This document shows positions 33,720 through 47,800 of a stretch of DNA of 64,000 nt, in pieces. A program made the position numbers and the translations under genes. The stretch covers positions 3,690,501-3,754,500 of the forward strand of contig JBBMNZ010000006.1 in assembly GCA_037954325.1 (NCBI GenBank), given 5' to 3'. Every line of letters starts with the position of its first letter. Within the stretch, counting starts at the first letter, position 1. The DNA comes from Fistularia commersonii. Its lineage: Eukaryota; Chordata; Actinopteri; Syngnathiformes; Fistulariidae. Below the pieces are notes generated by a model that worked only from the letters and a program-made list of their open reading frames with translations, was not told the DNA's origin and searched no databases.

Positions 33720-34740
33720 ACTTTTTTCAAAATTAGTTTCATTATTGTTTTTGTCAAAGTACCTTGGCATCTTCTGGACCCTGTAAAATGCGCTTTTTTT
33801 AAACACATAACAGTGTATTACAAAACATGCAATGCAGCAAAAGCATGGCATACTATGAGACACCTGAGATACAATACTTACCTTTTTCTTTTTTAAATCA
33901 CCAAAAATCTGAAAATAAAACATGGTGTTGCAATGATATACACACCGTTATATACCAAAGTGTTTATATATGTATAAAGCATCTTCTGATAATTACAACA
34001 GGGGAGACTCGGGTAATAATACTAGAAGTTGATGGCTACGGAAGGCAATTTCATTTTTATTTTCTTTCCACTTTAAGAAAACACTTTTATAAAGTGATAA
34101 TGTGACTTAGAGAAATATTTGATTTAAGCCAAAAATGAAAATAAAGAATAAATATGATACTCCAATCTAATAAATTACAACACACATCACATAGTTCATC
34201 CCAATATCACTAGGAGGGATACCTTTTTTTCTTTCTTTGACACAGATGTTGGTGCGATTGCGTTTCAGTACATTATATTTTTTCAATCCACAATACTTTT
34301 ATATAGGTTTAAAAATGTTTGCGGTTGAATAAAGTCTCTTCTTTATGACTTACATTTGCAAATGAAAGATTTCCTTTGACTAAAAACATTTAATGCCCAC
34401 TCTCCAGTCTGACTCCCTACAGAGTCTGTGAAACTCTGTTTCAGAGAAGGGCTGACAAATCATTATCCTGTTACAGGCAAAAAAAAGTTTTTTTTTCACT
34501 TCCTTGAAGAAATTCTATGTTTATTTTTCAGATATTAGTAGTTCAAGTTAATGTAGAGTTTATCCTGTGGTGAAGGTTAATGTGTATTTTTCAACTGCAC
34601 TTACAACTTCTGTCCAGAGGGGGCGCCAAATCCAACAAATACAAAGTTCCGTGTTGTAGTTTACAATGAAGAATTTTCTTTCATAGATAAAAAGGCAAGA
34701 AAATGAGTAATAAGTAAACCTGGTTAACGAGAAAGAAATA
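33720..34740. other. Spacer upstream of actr3, no recognised feature
   Basis: AT-rich sequence. No exons or repeats that I can name are visible. The actr3 transcription start probably lies at its right end. Confidence 0.45.
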
Positions 34741-34779
34741 AAAATAAGAAATGGCAACAAAGTTGATCGGAAATCGTTC

Positions 34780-35090
34780 CTCCTCCGCACCCCACAGACC
34801 CCCGGTGAGTGACAGCTCCTCCGCCGCGCCTGCGTCGCTCTCCCCGGCCTCCGCCATCTTGCCTCTCCTCCCTGACTGGCAGAAGCCGAGTGCGGAAGTG
34901 GAAGCGGCAGTGAGCGGCTCAGGGTTCCGCCTGCGGACGGTCTGCCAGGTCTTCCAGCGGACACAGCCCGTGATACGTCGAGTTCAACAGCTTCTGCTCG
35001 ACGGAGACTCGGGGGAAAGATGGCTGGACGGCTACCGGCGTGCGTGGTGGATTGCGGTACAGGGTGAGTCGCGGGGCAAACGTTGGGGCT
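34780..35090 (+). promoter_or_regulatory. CpG-rich promoter/5' UTR of actr3
   Basis: CG content and CpG frequency rise sharply here against the AT-rich flanks (CTCCTCCGCCGCGCC, CCTGCGGACGGTCTGCC). This is expected for the promoter of a ubiquitously expressed gene. The actr3 ATG at 35020 is inside. No TATA box is evident; the exact start site cannot be placed. Confidence 0.55.
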
Positions 35091-38000
35091 TCGGGCTGTC
35101 AGTGTCAGCACTAACGGGGTGTGTATGTGTGTCAGTCAGTCCGTCTGTGTGTGTATGTTCGCTAGTATGCTAAAGACGAGCTAGCAGTGGGACTTATCGC
35201 TACGATGCTCTTTCCAAGCGTGTCTCACCGCTGTTATTAGCTTGTTAGCTAGCTAACGTAATTTTTGCGCGAATCCCCCCATGTCTGTTGTGCTCCCGTC
35301 GAGCGGATTTCATTGTAAACCCTCAGCTCGTTTCTGCCGCCGACTGGGTAAATCTTTGCTACCCTGCCGCTTGCATTCGTGAGCCGCTCTATTAATGCAC
35401 TCAGGGTCAACAAGGCAACGTCCTGCGTGACAGTTAACGTGCCCGTGGTCTCCCGGTGCTCGTCTCTTTAGCCCATTTAATTCATGAATCTTTCTGCTCA
35501 TCAGACTGGACCTGGCGCATGCGCACTCGTGTTTTCCACACACTTCCTCATTCACGCATTTTAGCCCATATATGGTCGTTCTCGGCATCCCGGCAGCTTC
35601 TTTCCATTAAGCTGTCTTTTCGCTTCTTCACCGGCCCACTAATACTTTTATCTAGCAAGGATATATTCAGAAATGCGGGCACTGATTTGTTTTCCAGAGA
35701 GGTCATACAAACAGACCGTCCTGTTTGTTCTTATCTACGTGCATTTCCTGCTTTGGGGAACTATCCTTACTTCTTGATAAGGGCTTCCTAAATCTTGTTC
35801 AGACATTTGACAGAAATCAAAGTTACCGTGAGTCTGTTTTCAAGGAATAAATCAATGCAGAATCCCTTCAAAACTGCAGTCAACAGGATGACACCAGGTT
35901 CAGGAGTGTATTGCATCGTTTTTCATGTTGAGACTTGAAGTCATTCATGGTTCACGCTGCATACCTTTGCGTTTCCCTGCCTGCTTACCAGCCCTGCTGC
36001 CTCAGATCTGCACCCAGACAGAGGCCGCAGAGCCAACTGCGAGGTGACCCCGCGCCGCTCTCTGCTCCCAAGACGGATTTCACTAACCCCGGCAGAACTT
36101 TGCAGTCAGCAAGGTGTCTGCAAGTCTCTAAAAGGCACTTAAATAACCTCAAAATGTGATGTAGTTTTTAAATGAAAAGTATTAGCAATTTTTGCAGAAC
36201 TGAAACCAAAGGGAACATCGGAATGTATGACGTCTCCCCCGTTTGCATAGGTTACAGTAGATCATTGATCATATATTCAACACATTGATTCAGTTTTCCA
36301 CTGGATTAACTCAGAATTTTAAACACAATCCAGTTAATCTATAGTAGAAAAAGATTTGGCAATCTATGTCAAGACTGAAATCGCAAAATAAACAACAATC
36401 AGGTAGAAGGTAGCTCTAGATATCCCGGATCACACACATCTTTACATTGTATCTGACACAATCGCTCCACTTTCAAATCTTAAGATATGGGTTCTGATAT
36501 CATTGTGTAGCTGAAAGAATGAGGTTGAGATCCACAATGGCTTACTTTTTGATTATTTTTTATTGCCATAGCTATATGCTGCCACTGTGAGCAGGAAGTT
36601 AGCAGCTGTCAGTGGATGTGGTGAGGAGCTGGAGTTTTTCAACAGTTGTGCGTCACGCTTCATTGTAAAAAAAAACAAAAAAAAACCACAGACAACCAAG
36701 GATTCGACTCAGCTGTCCCTTAAACGCCTCTAGATGACAGTGAGATAGAAATTTGGATATATCACTCATGCACATGACTGCGCATAAGTGTTTTTGTTTT
36801 CGTACCACATTGCATTGCATACCCGTAGGCTTCCCAGCCAGGAGCGTTCAGGTGTCGCACCAACAGCCGACTGCAGTTTGGGTGGAGTCGTCGTTCATCC
36901 GTGCTCCCGATGCATCTTTCAGACTGCAGTCGGCATTCGTTTCTGCATGTTTGTCATCATAACAGGATGCCGGGAACGGTCAGGGATGTTGAAGGTTACT
37001 GAAGAGTTGATATGAAACAAGTAGAGGGAAGCAACCAGCTTCTGTCAGAAATACATAAATATATTTAGAGCAGGACATTGAAGTTCTCTCTTTTCTTTTT
37101 AGCCTTTATGACTGTGCTATCAGCGAAAGAATTATTTTGGTATGCACCCGGTGAAAAGTTCTGTTTGCTTAGATAAAGCTGTTGACCTCTACCTGAAAGA
37201 TAAAGCTAAGATAGAGTTTGCACCATTGGGAAAACATTCTTATGTCGCTGAAGACTGAAAAACCACCTAAGATATCTATACCCCGCATCTCTCCTGATAG
37301 AAACAAGGAGTCATTGAGGTGGAGTAGATCTAATACACGCCTACCTTTAGCTCAACACACGATTTGTTTTTAACCTGCAGCTCTCAACCATAATTCGCTA
37401 AACCGCGCGGCCCATCCAGGAATTCAGCCTAGTGCGGAGGCTTCAGTCGTCCTCTCAGCGTTGCGATTTATTCACGCCTGTTGAGGCAGGTAGAAGAGGA
37501 CAAGCTGAGACTCTTCTATGGTATGAAGGTGTTAAGATCCTGCTGCTGCTGCTGCTGCTTCTTCTCTTTTTTTTTTTTAATGGTCTTATCAGGCTGCTGC
37601 AGTTGCCTCTCAGCCTGGTGCTGCATTGTTTCGGGTTAAATGTGAGAAAATGTCATTTTTATTTCTTTTGTTTACATGCACCTCTGTTTAGAATTTCCCA
37701 GCGAATCGTCCCTCCGGCAAACACGGTGCTGAAGATTTTGCATACAAATGACCTATGCAAAAATCATTGATATTTTAGCAGGAAGTTAAATGAACAACAT
37801 ACTCAGACCATGCATTCATAAAACATGACAAAAACCCTGCTACCTTTTAAAAGAATGAAACATCCATGCTTAAGTTAAATGCCGAGCTTCTATGCTTCTT
37901 TCATATCTATTGCCGTAAACTAATTAGCGACCGATCTCCCGGTTTTCTATCATAATGTGCCCATTTGTTCGTTTCTTTTGGTTTCCAATCAACACGGCAG

Positions 38001-38824
38001 CGGTGTTTGTGAAATGCCCACAAAGGATTTTCATGAATTCCCCAAAGTATCTTGAGTTTTTTTTTTTAGCAGTTGTTTAATGATTGGCGTGGCCAAGTTC
38101 AAGTACACCACTGCAAGGTCCTTTTATTCCCTATCTTAAAAAAAAAAAATATTGAATTCAATTCATTAATCTTTAACTTTTTTCTCACCTCAGTCACGGA
38201 GGGAAGGTGTTTTGTCATGTTTGGCTCCATGTGTTTTATTTTTTCAGAAACCTTTACGGGCGTCCCTCATATTTTAATCAAATGGCAGTCGGTCAGTTAG
38301 AAAGTCTTGCTTCAGTGTTTGCATCAGTTTCCTTTTCTGTCTTTTGTTGCCGACATAAGGCATTTGCTCCACATTGTTATTGTTATCATTATTATTATTA
38401 TTATTATTATTACTACATGGCATGTTATTATTGACATGGAATATTAAAGCTTTAACTGGGTGCAGTCAAATCTTAAATGTCTTGAAGTCCCTTTTTTTTT
38501 TGTTGGTCAAAACATAAAAAGAATCACAGGCACACACTTGTTTTTACTTCCATATCTGATTTCACATCTTTGCTGATGTGGCCCTTTCTTTTTTTTCCCT
38601 CCTCTTCATAAAGTTGTATTCAAAGGAGCTACTATTATGACCAGGATGTGGTCCATTAAAAGTGTTAAGCAGTGTCCTGTATCAGGAAGTCCTGGAGGCC
38701 AGTCTGGGTCCGTCCCACACAGGAGCACATCTGGCTGGCATCTGTCTCTCAGGGTGCAGTCGCGGCGGCGGCATGAAATTTCGCCAAAGTCTGAAAATAT
38801 ACTCCTTAAATCTGAATGCAGGAT

Positions 38825-38856
<32 letters not shown>

Positions 38857-41800
38857 GATTAAAACATGAAAATGCAGAAGTCAAAAGTCGGTGCAGAGGT
38901 CACAGCTAGTTTACTGACTGGAATTGTGACATTTTTTTTTTTTTTTTTTTAGTATGGCTAGTTTCTCTGGGCGACATGAATGGCTCTTTTAGCGGATTCC
39001 CAGCGGCGAACTGCCGAGCTGCCGTCGCTTCTGGCGCCAAACCAAGCTGTCCGAGGACAGTGATGGCATTGATGAAGCGATGGCCGTCACTGACGCGGCC
39101 AAACCAAATCTTGCGCTGAATTAAACTTTCATGCGTCCGAATGTAGCGGGGTGTTTGTTTGTTTTTTTGCCGAGAGCACATTACAAATGGAAATTCTTCT
39201 TCCTTTTTTTTCCTCCTTGTAGATACACCAAACTGGGGTATGCAGGGAATACAGAGCCACAGTTCATCGTGCCATCATGTGAGTGTTTAAACTTTGACCT
39301 CGGTTCCACGCACACACACACACACACATACACACACGCAGTCCAGCAACCCCTAGAACCTGCAACCAGTCACACAGGCTGTGTCCAGGGCGCGTTTTCA
39401 AAATGAATCACAGCAGTTTATTTATAACAAAATGTAGTCCAGTAACAAATCCAAGGAATTAAAATCCCCTAGGAACTTTCATATAAATTTACATGATTTT
39501 TTTTAGTTTATTTTGGGTATAACATATATACACTGCTCAAAAAAATTAAGGGAACACTTAAAAAACACATCCTAGATCTAAATGAATGAAATATTCTTAT
39601 GAAATACTTTGCTCTTTACACAGTTGTGCTGACAACAAAATCACACAAAAATGATCAATGGAAATCAATTGTATCAACCCATGGAGGTCTGGATTAGAAA
39701 TCACACTCAAAATTAAATTGTAAAAACAAACTCCAGGCTGATCCAACTTTGATGTAATGTCCTTAAAACAAGTCAAAATGACTCTGTGTTGCTTCCTGAG
39801 TGGACACTATGATTTCACACAAGTGTGATTGACTTGGAGTTACATTGTGTTGTTAATGTGTTTGAGCAGTATATATAAACAAATGCCACAAAGATGCTTA
39901 AATATTGACTGAATATTGCATGATATGTAGCAAAAAAAACGCAGATTAATTCGTGCTAAAACTGCAGTGGTTGAAAAGATTCACGTTTTAACCCGGCCGC
40001 CGTCGCCATCAGGTATCGCCATCAAAGAGTCAGCCAAGGTGGGTGACCAGGCGCAGAGGAGGATGATGAAGGGGGTGGACGACCTGGATTTCTACATCGG
40101 CGATGAAGCAGTAGACAAACCCACGTATTCCACAAAGGTACAGACTCTCGGCCATAATGCTTGCACATTAGTAGAAAGTTTTTTTTTTTTTTGGGCATGT
40201 AATTTAGTTTGGAATTGTAGATTTTTATTTATCAATTTTTTTTACAGATTTTAGACTTTTCGATCATTTTAACTGGGATTCAAAGGGTCCTTTTTTTTTC
40301 CCTCCCCACATGTCAATGAAAGTCGTGAATGTTAGATTTTTTGGGCCAAATTTTTCCAGGAGCTTGCAAGCTGTTTTTCAAAAAAAACACACGTTTTGTG
40401 TATTTTTTTTTCTATATAATCAGCGAAATAATACTCTAATTTGTTTTCTGAGTGATTCCTTTTTTTTTTTTAGATATGAAAATAATTAGAAGATAAAAAA
40501 AAAATAATGATCAAGAGTTTGTGGTATCTGCTTTTTTTTTTTTTTTTTTTTAAGTTTTAGTTTTTCCATCTCTGACCATCAATTATAAGCGACCCGTCTG
40601 CGGAAGCTGCTGTTCACAGTGCCTGCAGGAAACACTCATGACGCGTTTCAAGGGATCTCAGACCGCAGGCACGTTTATAAAATATGTGCGAAACGAAATT
40701 AGCTGCAGGCACTCCATCTCAAAGCACATGCATTACTCATATCGTCCCCAAGGGTGTTGTTATATTTTCTGTCTGCGTTTTATCGTCCTGAGAAATCAAC
40801 CAACATTTTGATCGGAAATAAAGAAATAAAATTAAGACGCGTTTCTCTTTCTCCCGCTCTCTCCGAGCAGTGGCCGATCCGTCACGGTATAGTTGAAGAC
40901 TGGGACCTGATGGAGCGCTTCATGGAGCAGATCATCTTCAAGTATCTGAGAGCGGAGCCTGAGGACCATTACTTCCTGCTGGTGGGACTCTCAAAAATAA
41001 TTGTTTTTTTTTTTCTGCCGTCCTGTTTCGTGAAAGACAATAAAATCGGAAATGAAAAATCATCTCGGTATTCTCTGCTATAAATGGAGAGACAAGACAC
41101 ATAGCTGTAATTCTTGCTTCTAACCTGTGTGTGTGTGTGTGTGTGTTTTTGACGTTTCTTCTGCATTTGCAGACAGAACCCCCGCTGAACACGCCGGAAA
41201 ACAGAGAATACACAGCCGAGATCATGTTCGAGTCCTTTAACGTTCCCGGGCTTTATATCGCCGTGCAGGTCGGTGAAAAGCCTTGCACACGTTGTCCCTC
41301 CGTGGTTTACACTATGATGGTAATGTGTGTGTGTGTGTGTGTTTGTGTGTGTCAGGCTGTGCTCGCCCTCGCAGCCTCGTGGACGTCCCGACAGGTAGGA
41401 GAGCGCACGTTGACAGGCACGGTCATCGACAGCGGAGACGGAGTCACCCATGTCATCCCTGTGGTGAGTTTACAGACACACACACTGACTTCCAAGACTC
41501 ACACACACACACAAACACACACATAAACAATCAGAGCTGTGCAATGAAAGTGGCTCCAAATGAAAACATGTTTGTTTACATTTGGGTTTCTAGTTTGAGG
41601 GCCCTGATGGAGCTCCTCACCAGGAAATCCTCTGCCGAGCAGATGCGCCAAGAAGGAATCTCTCCTCAGGCAGATTTATTTACTAGCCAGACATCAGACT
41701 TCCTGTTCCCCAATGAAAATCCGGCAGCGGATGCTTAAAGCCCCCACCGCCGTGATTGTCGCTCCGTCCACAGGCTGCGGGCGGAGGTGATTCTCCGGCT

Positions 41801-44800
41801 GCTCATCCACGGGATCCGAGCCTTTTCCCTCTCGGAGTATCGCACTCCGATGGGAGATTTCATAGTCGCGTTGCGAGCGAGGCAGCGCCGCGGGTCATAT
41901 TAATATTTGAAAAGATGTACATTTAATTTTGATTGAGTCCTGGAGAAAAAAATTCCGATTCAGTTGAAGACACGAGGTCAGAAGAAGGCAAAAAAAAAAA
42001 AAAAAAGACACAATGACCTCATGCTAATGTTAGCAGTGTTAACAGTTCTGGGGACATGGTCCAACAATAGCTTTAATATTAATTTAAAAAAAAAGGAAAC
42101 TCAACGGTTTCTTGGTATCCCGGATTTTTTTTTTTTTTCACTCAGTAAATCATGTCTATTTGGAGGTTAACACCTTTTTTTAAGCCCCGAAACAGGAACA
42201 AACTACTTCAGCTTCATGGAAGAGGAAATGAATCGTTCTTTGCCGCTCGCTCACCCTGAAATAAGGAAGTTGCGCTCTCAGCATTTGATACTCGACAATC
42301 CCACTGATCAAACATTATGCTTTAAAATTTGACAGTTGAGGCTGATAATAAAACGCGATTCCTCTTATTTCCTCGACCAAGAAGGCGCCATATCACTTCT
42401 TTATGTATTGAAAATAATGTATACGTGCGCTTTTTGTTCTTTGACATTAAGGGTTTCGGCAGACACAAAAGTTGGAAGTGTCGGAATTTGTATGCTCGAA
42501 GGGGAAAAACGTGTTTTTTACCCGTTTTTCTCCAGAAAAACCTCTCCACTTTGACACGATAGTGTTGATCTTCTCTCTCGCTCTCTGGTTTGGAAGGAAT
42601 TACTCAGCATCAGGAAATGTGCTTGCAGGAACCATTTAGATGTAGAGGCTCTGAATCAGCATGTCTGTGGCCTGAACACACACACACACACACAGACACA
42701 CACACACACACACACAACGCTCGCCGATCCAAACGGCAGAATCAAACAGCCTCTCCCTTTCTTTTGTGGCCCTGTTGGCGTGACGTCGCCTATGTTTTGT
42801 GTTCCCGCGTCTCCCAGGCCGAAGGTTATGTCATCGGCAGCTGCATAAAGCACATTCCCATTGCGGGGCGGGACATCACCTACTTCACCCAGCAGCTGCT
42901 GAGAGAGAGGGAGGTGGGCATCCCGCCCGAGCAGTCCCTGGAGACCGCCAAGGCAGTCAAGGTTGGTCCGCAGCCACATTCTTTTTTTGTTTTGTTTTTC
43001 TCCCCTTGAAAAATCACACGGACCTCATATCTCATGTATCTCTGACCCAGCTTTGGATTTTCAGAAATTAAACCGTAAAGGTTATTTGAAGCAAAAGACT
43101 CGGGCCAAAGTCGTCGTAAGAGATGTATGTCAAGGAATTATTTTATTTTATTATGATTATTTTGCATTAAAAAAGATTTTTTTTTACAGGCTTTTCATAA
43201 GTGTGCACCTAAATTCTTACAAAAAAATGTGCTGGGAATTGGAATTAAAAAAAACTGGAAGGAAAATTTTGAAAAAAATTAGAAGTAAAAGACTCGGGTC
43301 AAAGTCGTTGCAAGAGATGGATGTCAAGGAATTAGTTTATTTTATTATTATTATTATTTTGTATTCAAAAATAATTTACACATGCTGTTCATAAGTGTCC
43401 ACCTAAATTCCTACAAAAAATGTGCTGGGAATTGGAATTAAAAAAACTAGAAGAAAAATTTGAAAAAAATTAGAAGTAAAAGACTCGGGCCAAAGTCTTT
43501 GCAAGAGATGAATGTCAAGGAATTAGTTTATTTTATTATTATTATTATTTTGTATTCAAAAATAATTTACACATAGTGTTCATAAGTGTCCACTTAAATT
43601 CCTACAAAAAATGTGCTGGGCATTGGCATTAAAAAAACAAGAAGAAAAATTTGAAAATTGAAGTAAAGGAGTTGGGCCAAAGTCATTGCAAGAGATGTAT
43701 GTCAAGGAATTATTTTGTTTTATTATTATTATTTTGTATTCAAAAATAATTTATACATGCTCCTCATTAGTGTGCAACTAAATTCCCTACAAAAAATGTG
43801 CTGGGAATTGGAATAAAAAAAAAACTAGAAGAAAAATCAGAAAACAAATTTTAAGTAAAAGACTCGGGCCAAAGTTGTTGATAGAGATGAATGTCAAGGA
43901 ATTATTTCATTTTATTATTGTTACTTTGTATTCAAAAATAATTTATACATGCTCTTCATAAGTGTGCACCTAAATTCTCACCAAAGATTGTACTGGGAAT
44001 TAGAATTAAAAAAAATGCTTTGCCTTTGTATTTGTCGCGAAAGGAGAGTTGTTAAAAAAAAAAAAAACCTTGGAAATATTGAATTTGTGACTCATGCACT
44101 AATTTTTAAACACTTTCCATCCAGCCCTCCGTGCAGGTTTAAACTCAAATCCCTGCTTTTTACCGCATCCCCAAATAGCAGTGGGCGCACAGAGCGGCCG
44201 CAGCTCGCTTCATCGTGTTTCCACGACAACGCGGTCCTCGTCCAAAAATATTATTCCAATGACCCTTGCATGCACACGTGCCTTGCGTATTTGCGTGTTG
44301 CACTCGTGACGCTGTCTAAAGCTTTTATTCGCTGCAAAGATTTGAAAAATGTTTGTAGATAATCTCAGCTAATCAAGAGGAGCATGTCTTCATGAGGAGC
44401 TGCTGCTCAGCAGACCCAAATTGGAAAAAGAAAACTGTTTTATTAGCACCCCGCCGTCCTTTTTTGCAAATTGCATCCAAAAGTGCAGCCGGTACAGAGA
44501 AAGTGAAACACCCAACAGCTGATCTTTGTCCGGATGTCGCGGCGAATGCCGAGTTGATCGAACTCCTCCTCCCCGCAGGAGCGGTTCAGCTACGTCTGCC
44601 CAGATCTAGTAAAAGAGTTCAACAAGTACGACACCGACGGCTCCAAGTGGATCAAGCAGTACACCGGCATCAACGCCATCAGCAAGAAGGAGTTCACCAT
44701 CGACGTGGGCTACGAACGCTTCCTGGGTCCCGAGATCTTCTTCCACCCCGAGGTACCAACAATTATTCCCCGTTGTATGGTTCCCAAAATTCTTTCTTGA

Positions 44801-47800
44801 ATTCCCCTGTATTATTTCTCGCTAATTTGCAAAAAATATAAAACAGAAAAAAAAAGAAATCATTTGAGCACTGCGAAGGAAGTGAAGGATGATGAAATGT
44901 CGCTTTCTATTCGACGCCCCCATGGTGACATTTCCTGTTTCTGGACTCCCCGATGCAGTTTGCCAACCCGGACTTCACCCAGCCCATCTCGGAGGTCGTG
45001 GACGAGGTCATCCAGAATTGCCCCATCGATGTCAGGCGCCCTCTGTACAAGGTGAGACGACTTCTGCACAACAGCTCCTTCGGCGCTGTGCAAACTTTTT
45101 GCAAAACCATTGCAGGAACCGGGACGTTTACGTGCATTTTGACAGCAAAGGAGTCAGGGACGGCAGACCTTAGCTCCTAGAAGCACTTCAGCTCCTACTT
45201 TGAGGCAGGGGGTTTTGACAGTTCTGTAGGTAAAATAGCATTTTGCGAATCTTAAAAGATTTTGCCAAAATGAAGACCTAAAAAAAGGGAAACATGTAAA
45301 TGCACTTGACGGTAAAACACATGATTAATTTACTTTGATATGGTTAATGGATATGGATAATTTTGATCGGAATTGTGTGATGATTGACAAGCGGAACCCT
45401 TTATTGTTTACGTCCGGTGTTCTGACAGCACACGAATTTACAGCAAAAAGGAAACAAACTGAGCTATATGCACAAATAAGCCTTAGCGAGGTTAAATAAT
45501 TGTGATTGTTTATTTCCATTGTCACCCGGAGGCTCATACCTACATATGTTACCGCGCCAAATCTATTCAAGATGTGAATGATATGTTTATTAGTCGGACA
45601 TGGTCATTACATTTGTGTAAAGTGGTATAAAAAAGTATTAAATTCGATTTAGCTGATAACAACAGAAAGCCTGTAGGTAACTGGTGGGTCCATTACCAGA
45701 TACTTCTTGACGACTCTGCCATTTTTTTTTTTTTTTTTAAATGATTGCACCGGCCAGCTGTTTTCTCAAAAACACTTCAACCCACATGACGGTCCATGAT
45801 TATTATTCCCGGCATGCAGAACGTGAATGTTGTGGCAACTCCACCTCCGTGTTGTCCGTGTGTTCTTCCACCTCTTAAAGGGGTTTTAACCTGGTTCCTC
45901 ATCTCCTGTAGGAACGCGAAACAAAAAAAATTCCAAAATGAATTTTTGTTTTTTTTTTTTTTTTTCCTGTCTTCTAAGCAGCTATCTGTCGCCTTTAAAT
46001 ATGCAAAATAATCCAGAATACACCAGAGGGAATAAAACCTACCATGTTACATGTACACAAATACATAAATAAAATATGACGCGGTATATATTATTCACAC
46101 CACAGTTAACATGGTGAAAATGAGAAATTTAAAACGATAGAACCATCACAAGGATACACGTTGATGTTGCAGTTGACGATAGTTTTCGATTTCAGTAAAT
46201 CATGTAATTAATAGTAATAATAATAATAATTCCCTCTTTTGCCAGCAGGGGGCGCTGTTGCTACCGAGGAACCTTTTCTATCCGTATTTCATTTCACTGC
46301 TCGATTGTCCCTCTCAGCCCAGTAACCTCGGGGTGTTTCCGTCCGCAGAACATCGTGCTGTCCGGCGGCTCCACCATGTTCCGGGACTTCGGCCGCCGCC
46401 TGCAGAGAGACTTGAAGAGGACGGTGGACGCCCGGCTGAAGACGAGCGAGGAGCTGAGCGGAGGCAAGCTGAAGGTGAGGCCGAAGAGTGACTAAAAGAA
46501 TTTTTTTTTCAGAGTAAACCTTTTTGCAATCGATTTATCTCTCTCGTTTCGCCAGCCCAAACCAATCGACGTGCAGGTCATCACTCACCACATGCAGAGA
46601 TACGCTGTCTGGTTCGGCGGATCAATGTTAGCATCAACTGTAAGTAGGCTTTTGTCTGAGTGGAAACTCCCCTTATGAGTGTCCTGACTTACAAGTAATG
46701 CTCAGTCTTTTTTGTTTTAGTATTTAATATAGAGTTAAGAGCAAGCGGAATGAGCATTTCCCATGAAGTGGTATTTAGAAACACTCTGGGCGCCGCCTGG
46801 AAAAACATGGGCGAAGTGTGTGCGTCGCAAACTTGACCGTGAAGTTTCGGTGATATCGTGACTGAAAGCATCATCAGCGAGAAGATGATGCGCAAGACAT
46901 TTACGGGTCGCTCAAAGTCAGAGACTTTGATTGTTTTAAAAAGAGGAGCTGCGTTCACTCGGTTGCTAAATGAAGCTTAGCGTTAAAGTGTAGCAAAGTG
47001 TGCAATTTACTTTGTAACATTAAGTGTGTAGCCTGTAAGTCAAATGACAGAGCATGAAATGAAAAACTCCTCCGCCGATCTCCGCTAATATTTTCGTCTG
47101 ATTTTTTTTATTTTTTTTTAAGGAAATACACTTAATAAAGCCAATTATTTTTCTTTGTGTTCTCTTATATTATATAGTATCATTTTTATTTGTAAAGTAC
47201 AGTTTTCTTTCTAAAAATTACAGGATCTGGAACAGATTAATACTGTTTGTTGATTTAATTTGAAATTTAATTTAATAAACATACAAGCTCTGTCACAATA
47301 CGGATTAAACTCGCAAGTCAAGATATTACTTATTATTATTGTTGTTGTTGTTGTTAGTGTCAGCCTCATTTTGTCTGGAATTAGCATTAGCGTTCTAATT
47401 CTGCTGTTGGTTTACAGAGATCCAATCTCTCCGGCCCGAAAACCAAACTAATGTCACCATTAAAGAGCAAGTAGGAGATTAGATTTTTTTTTTTAAAGAC
47501 GGAGACATGTTTTTTTCATTGTCATCGCCAAAGTTGCTTCCAGGTCTTAATAAATGAAAAAATAAATGTGGAAGACAAGAATAGCACTTCAAGATTTTCC
47601 ACGGTTTAATTGAACTAATTGAATTTTTCACACCATCGTTCTTCCTCCCAAAAGACGATGCTCTTCCTCGGGCATCTGCGCCGCTTTGTTCAGGTCCTTC
47701 CTTCGTTGGTTTTTAAATGCGGCGAAAATCGTTTTTTCCTCATAATAGCTGCCTCGCACTGAGGTAACAGGGTTGAAAAAAAAACAAAGTGACCTATGAA

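Noticed and set aside
34560..35111. 183-codon frame antisense to the actr3 promoter and first exon
   Set aside because: It owes its length to the GC-rich CpG island; the real coding signal there is actr3 on the other strand.
34751..35173. 140-codon + strand frame overlapping the actr3 start in another frame
   Set aside because: It could be an overlapping upstream ORF, but it lies out of frame with Arp3, has no family resemblance, and the transcript start is unknown.
38906..39181. Minus-strand frame with [19 protein letters not shown]
   Set aside because: It looked like a processed-gene scrap, but I could not match it to a family and there is no supporting context.
40969..41451. 160-codon minus-strand frame
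   Set aside because: Antisense of actr3 exons 5 and 6 and the CA/GT repeats between them.
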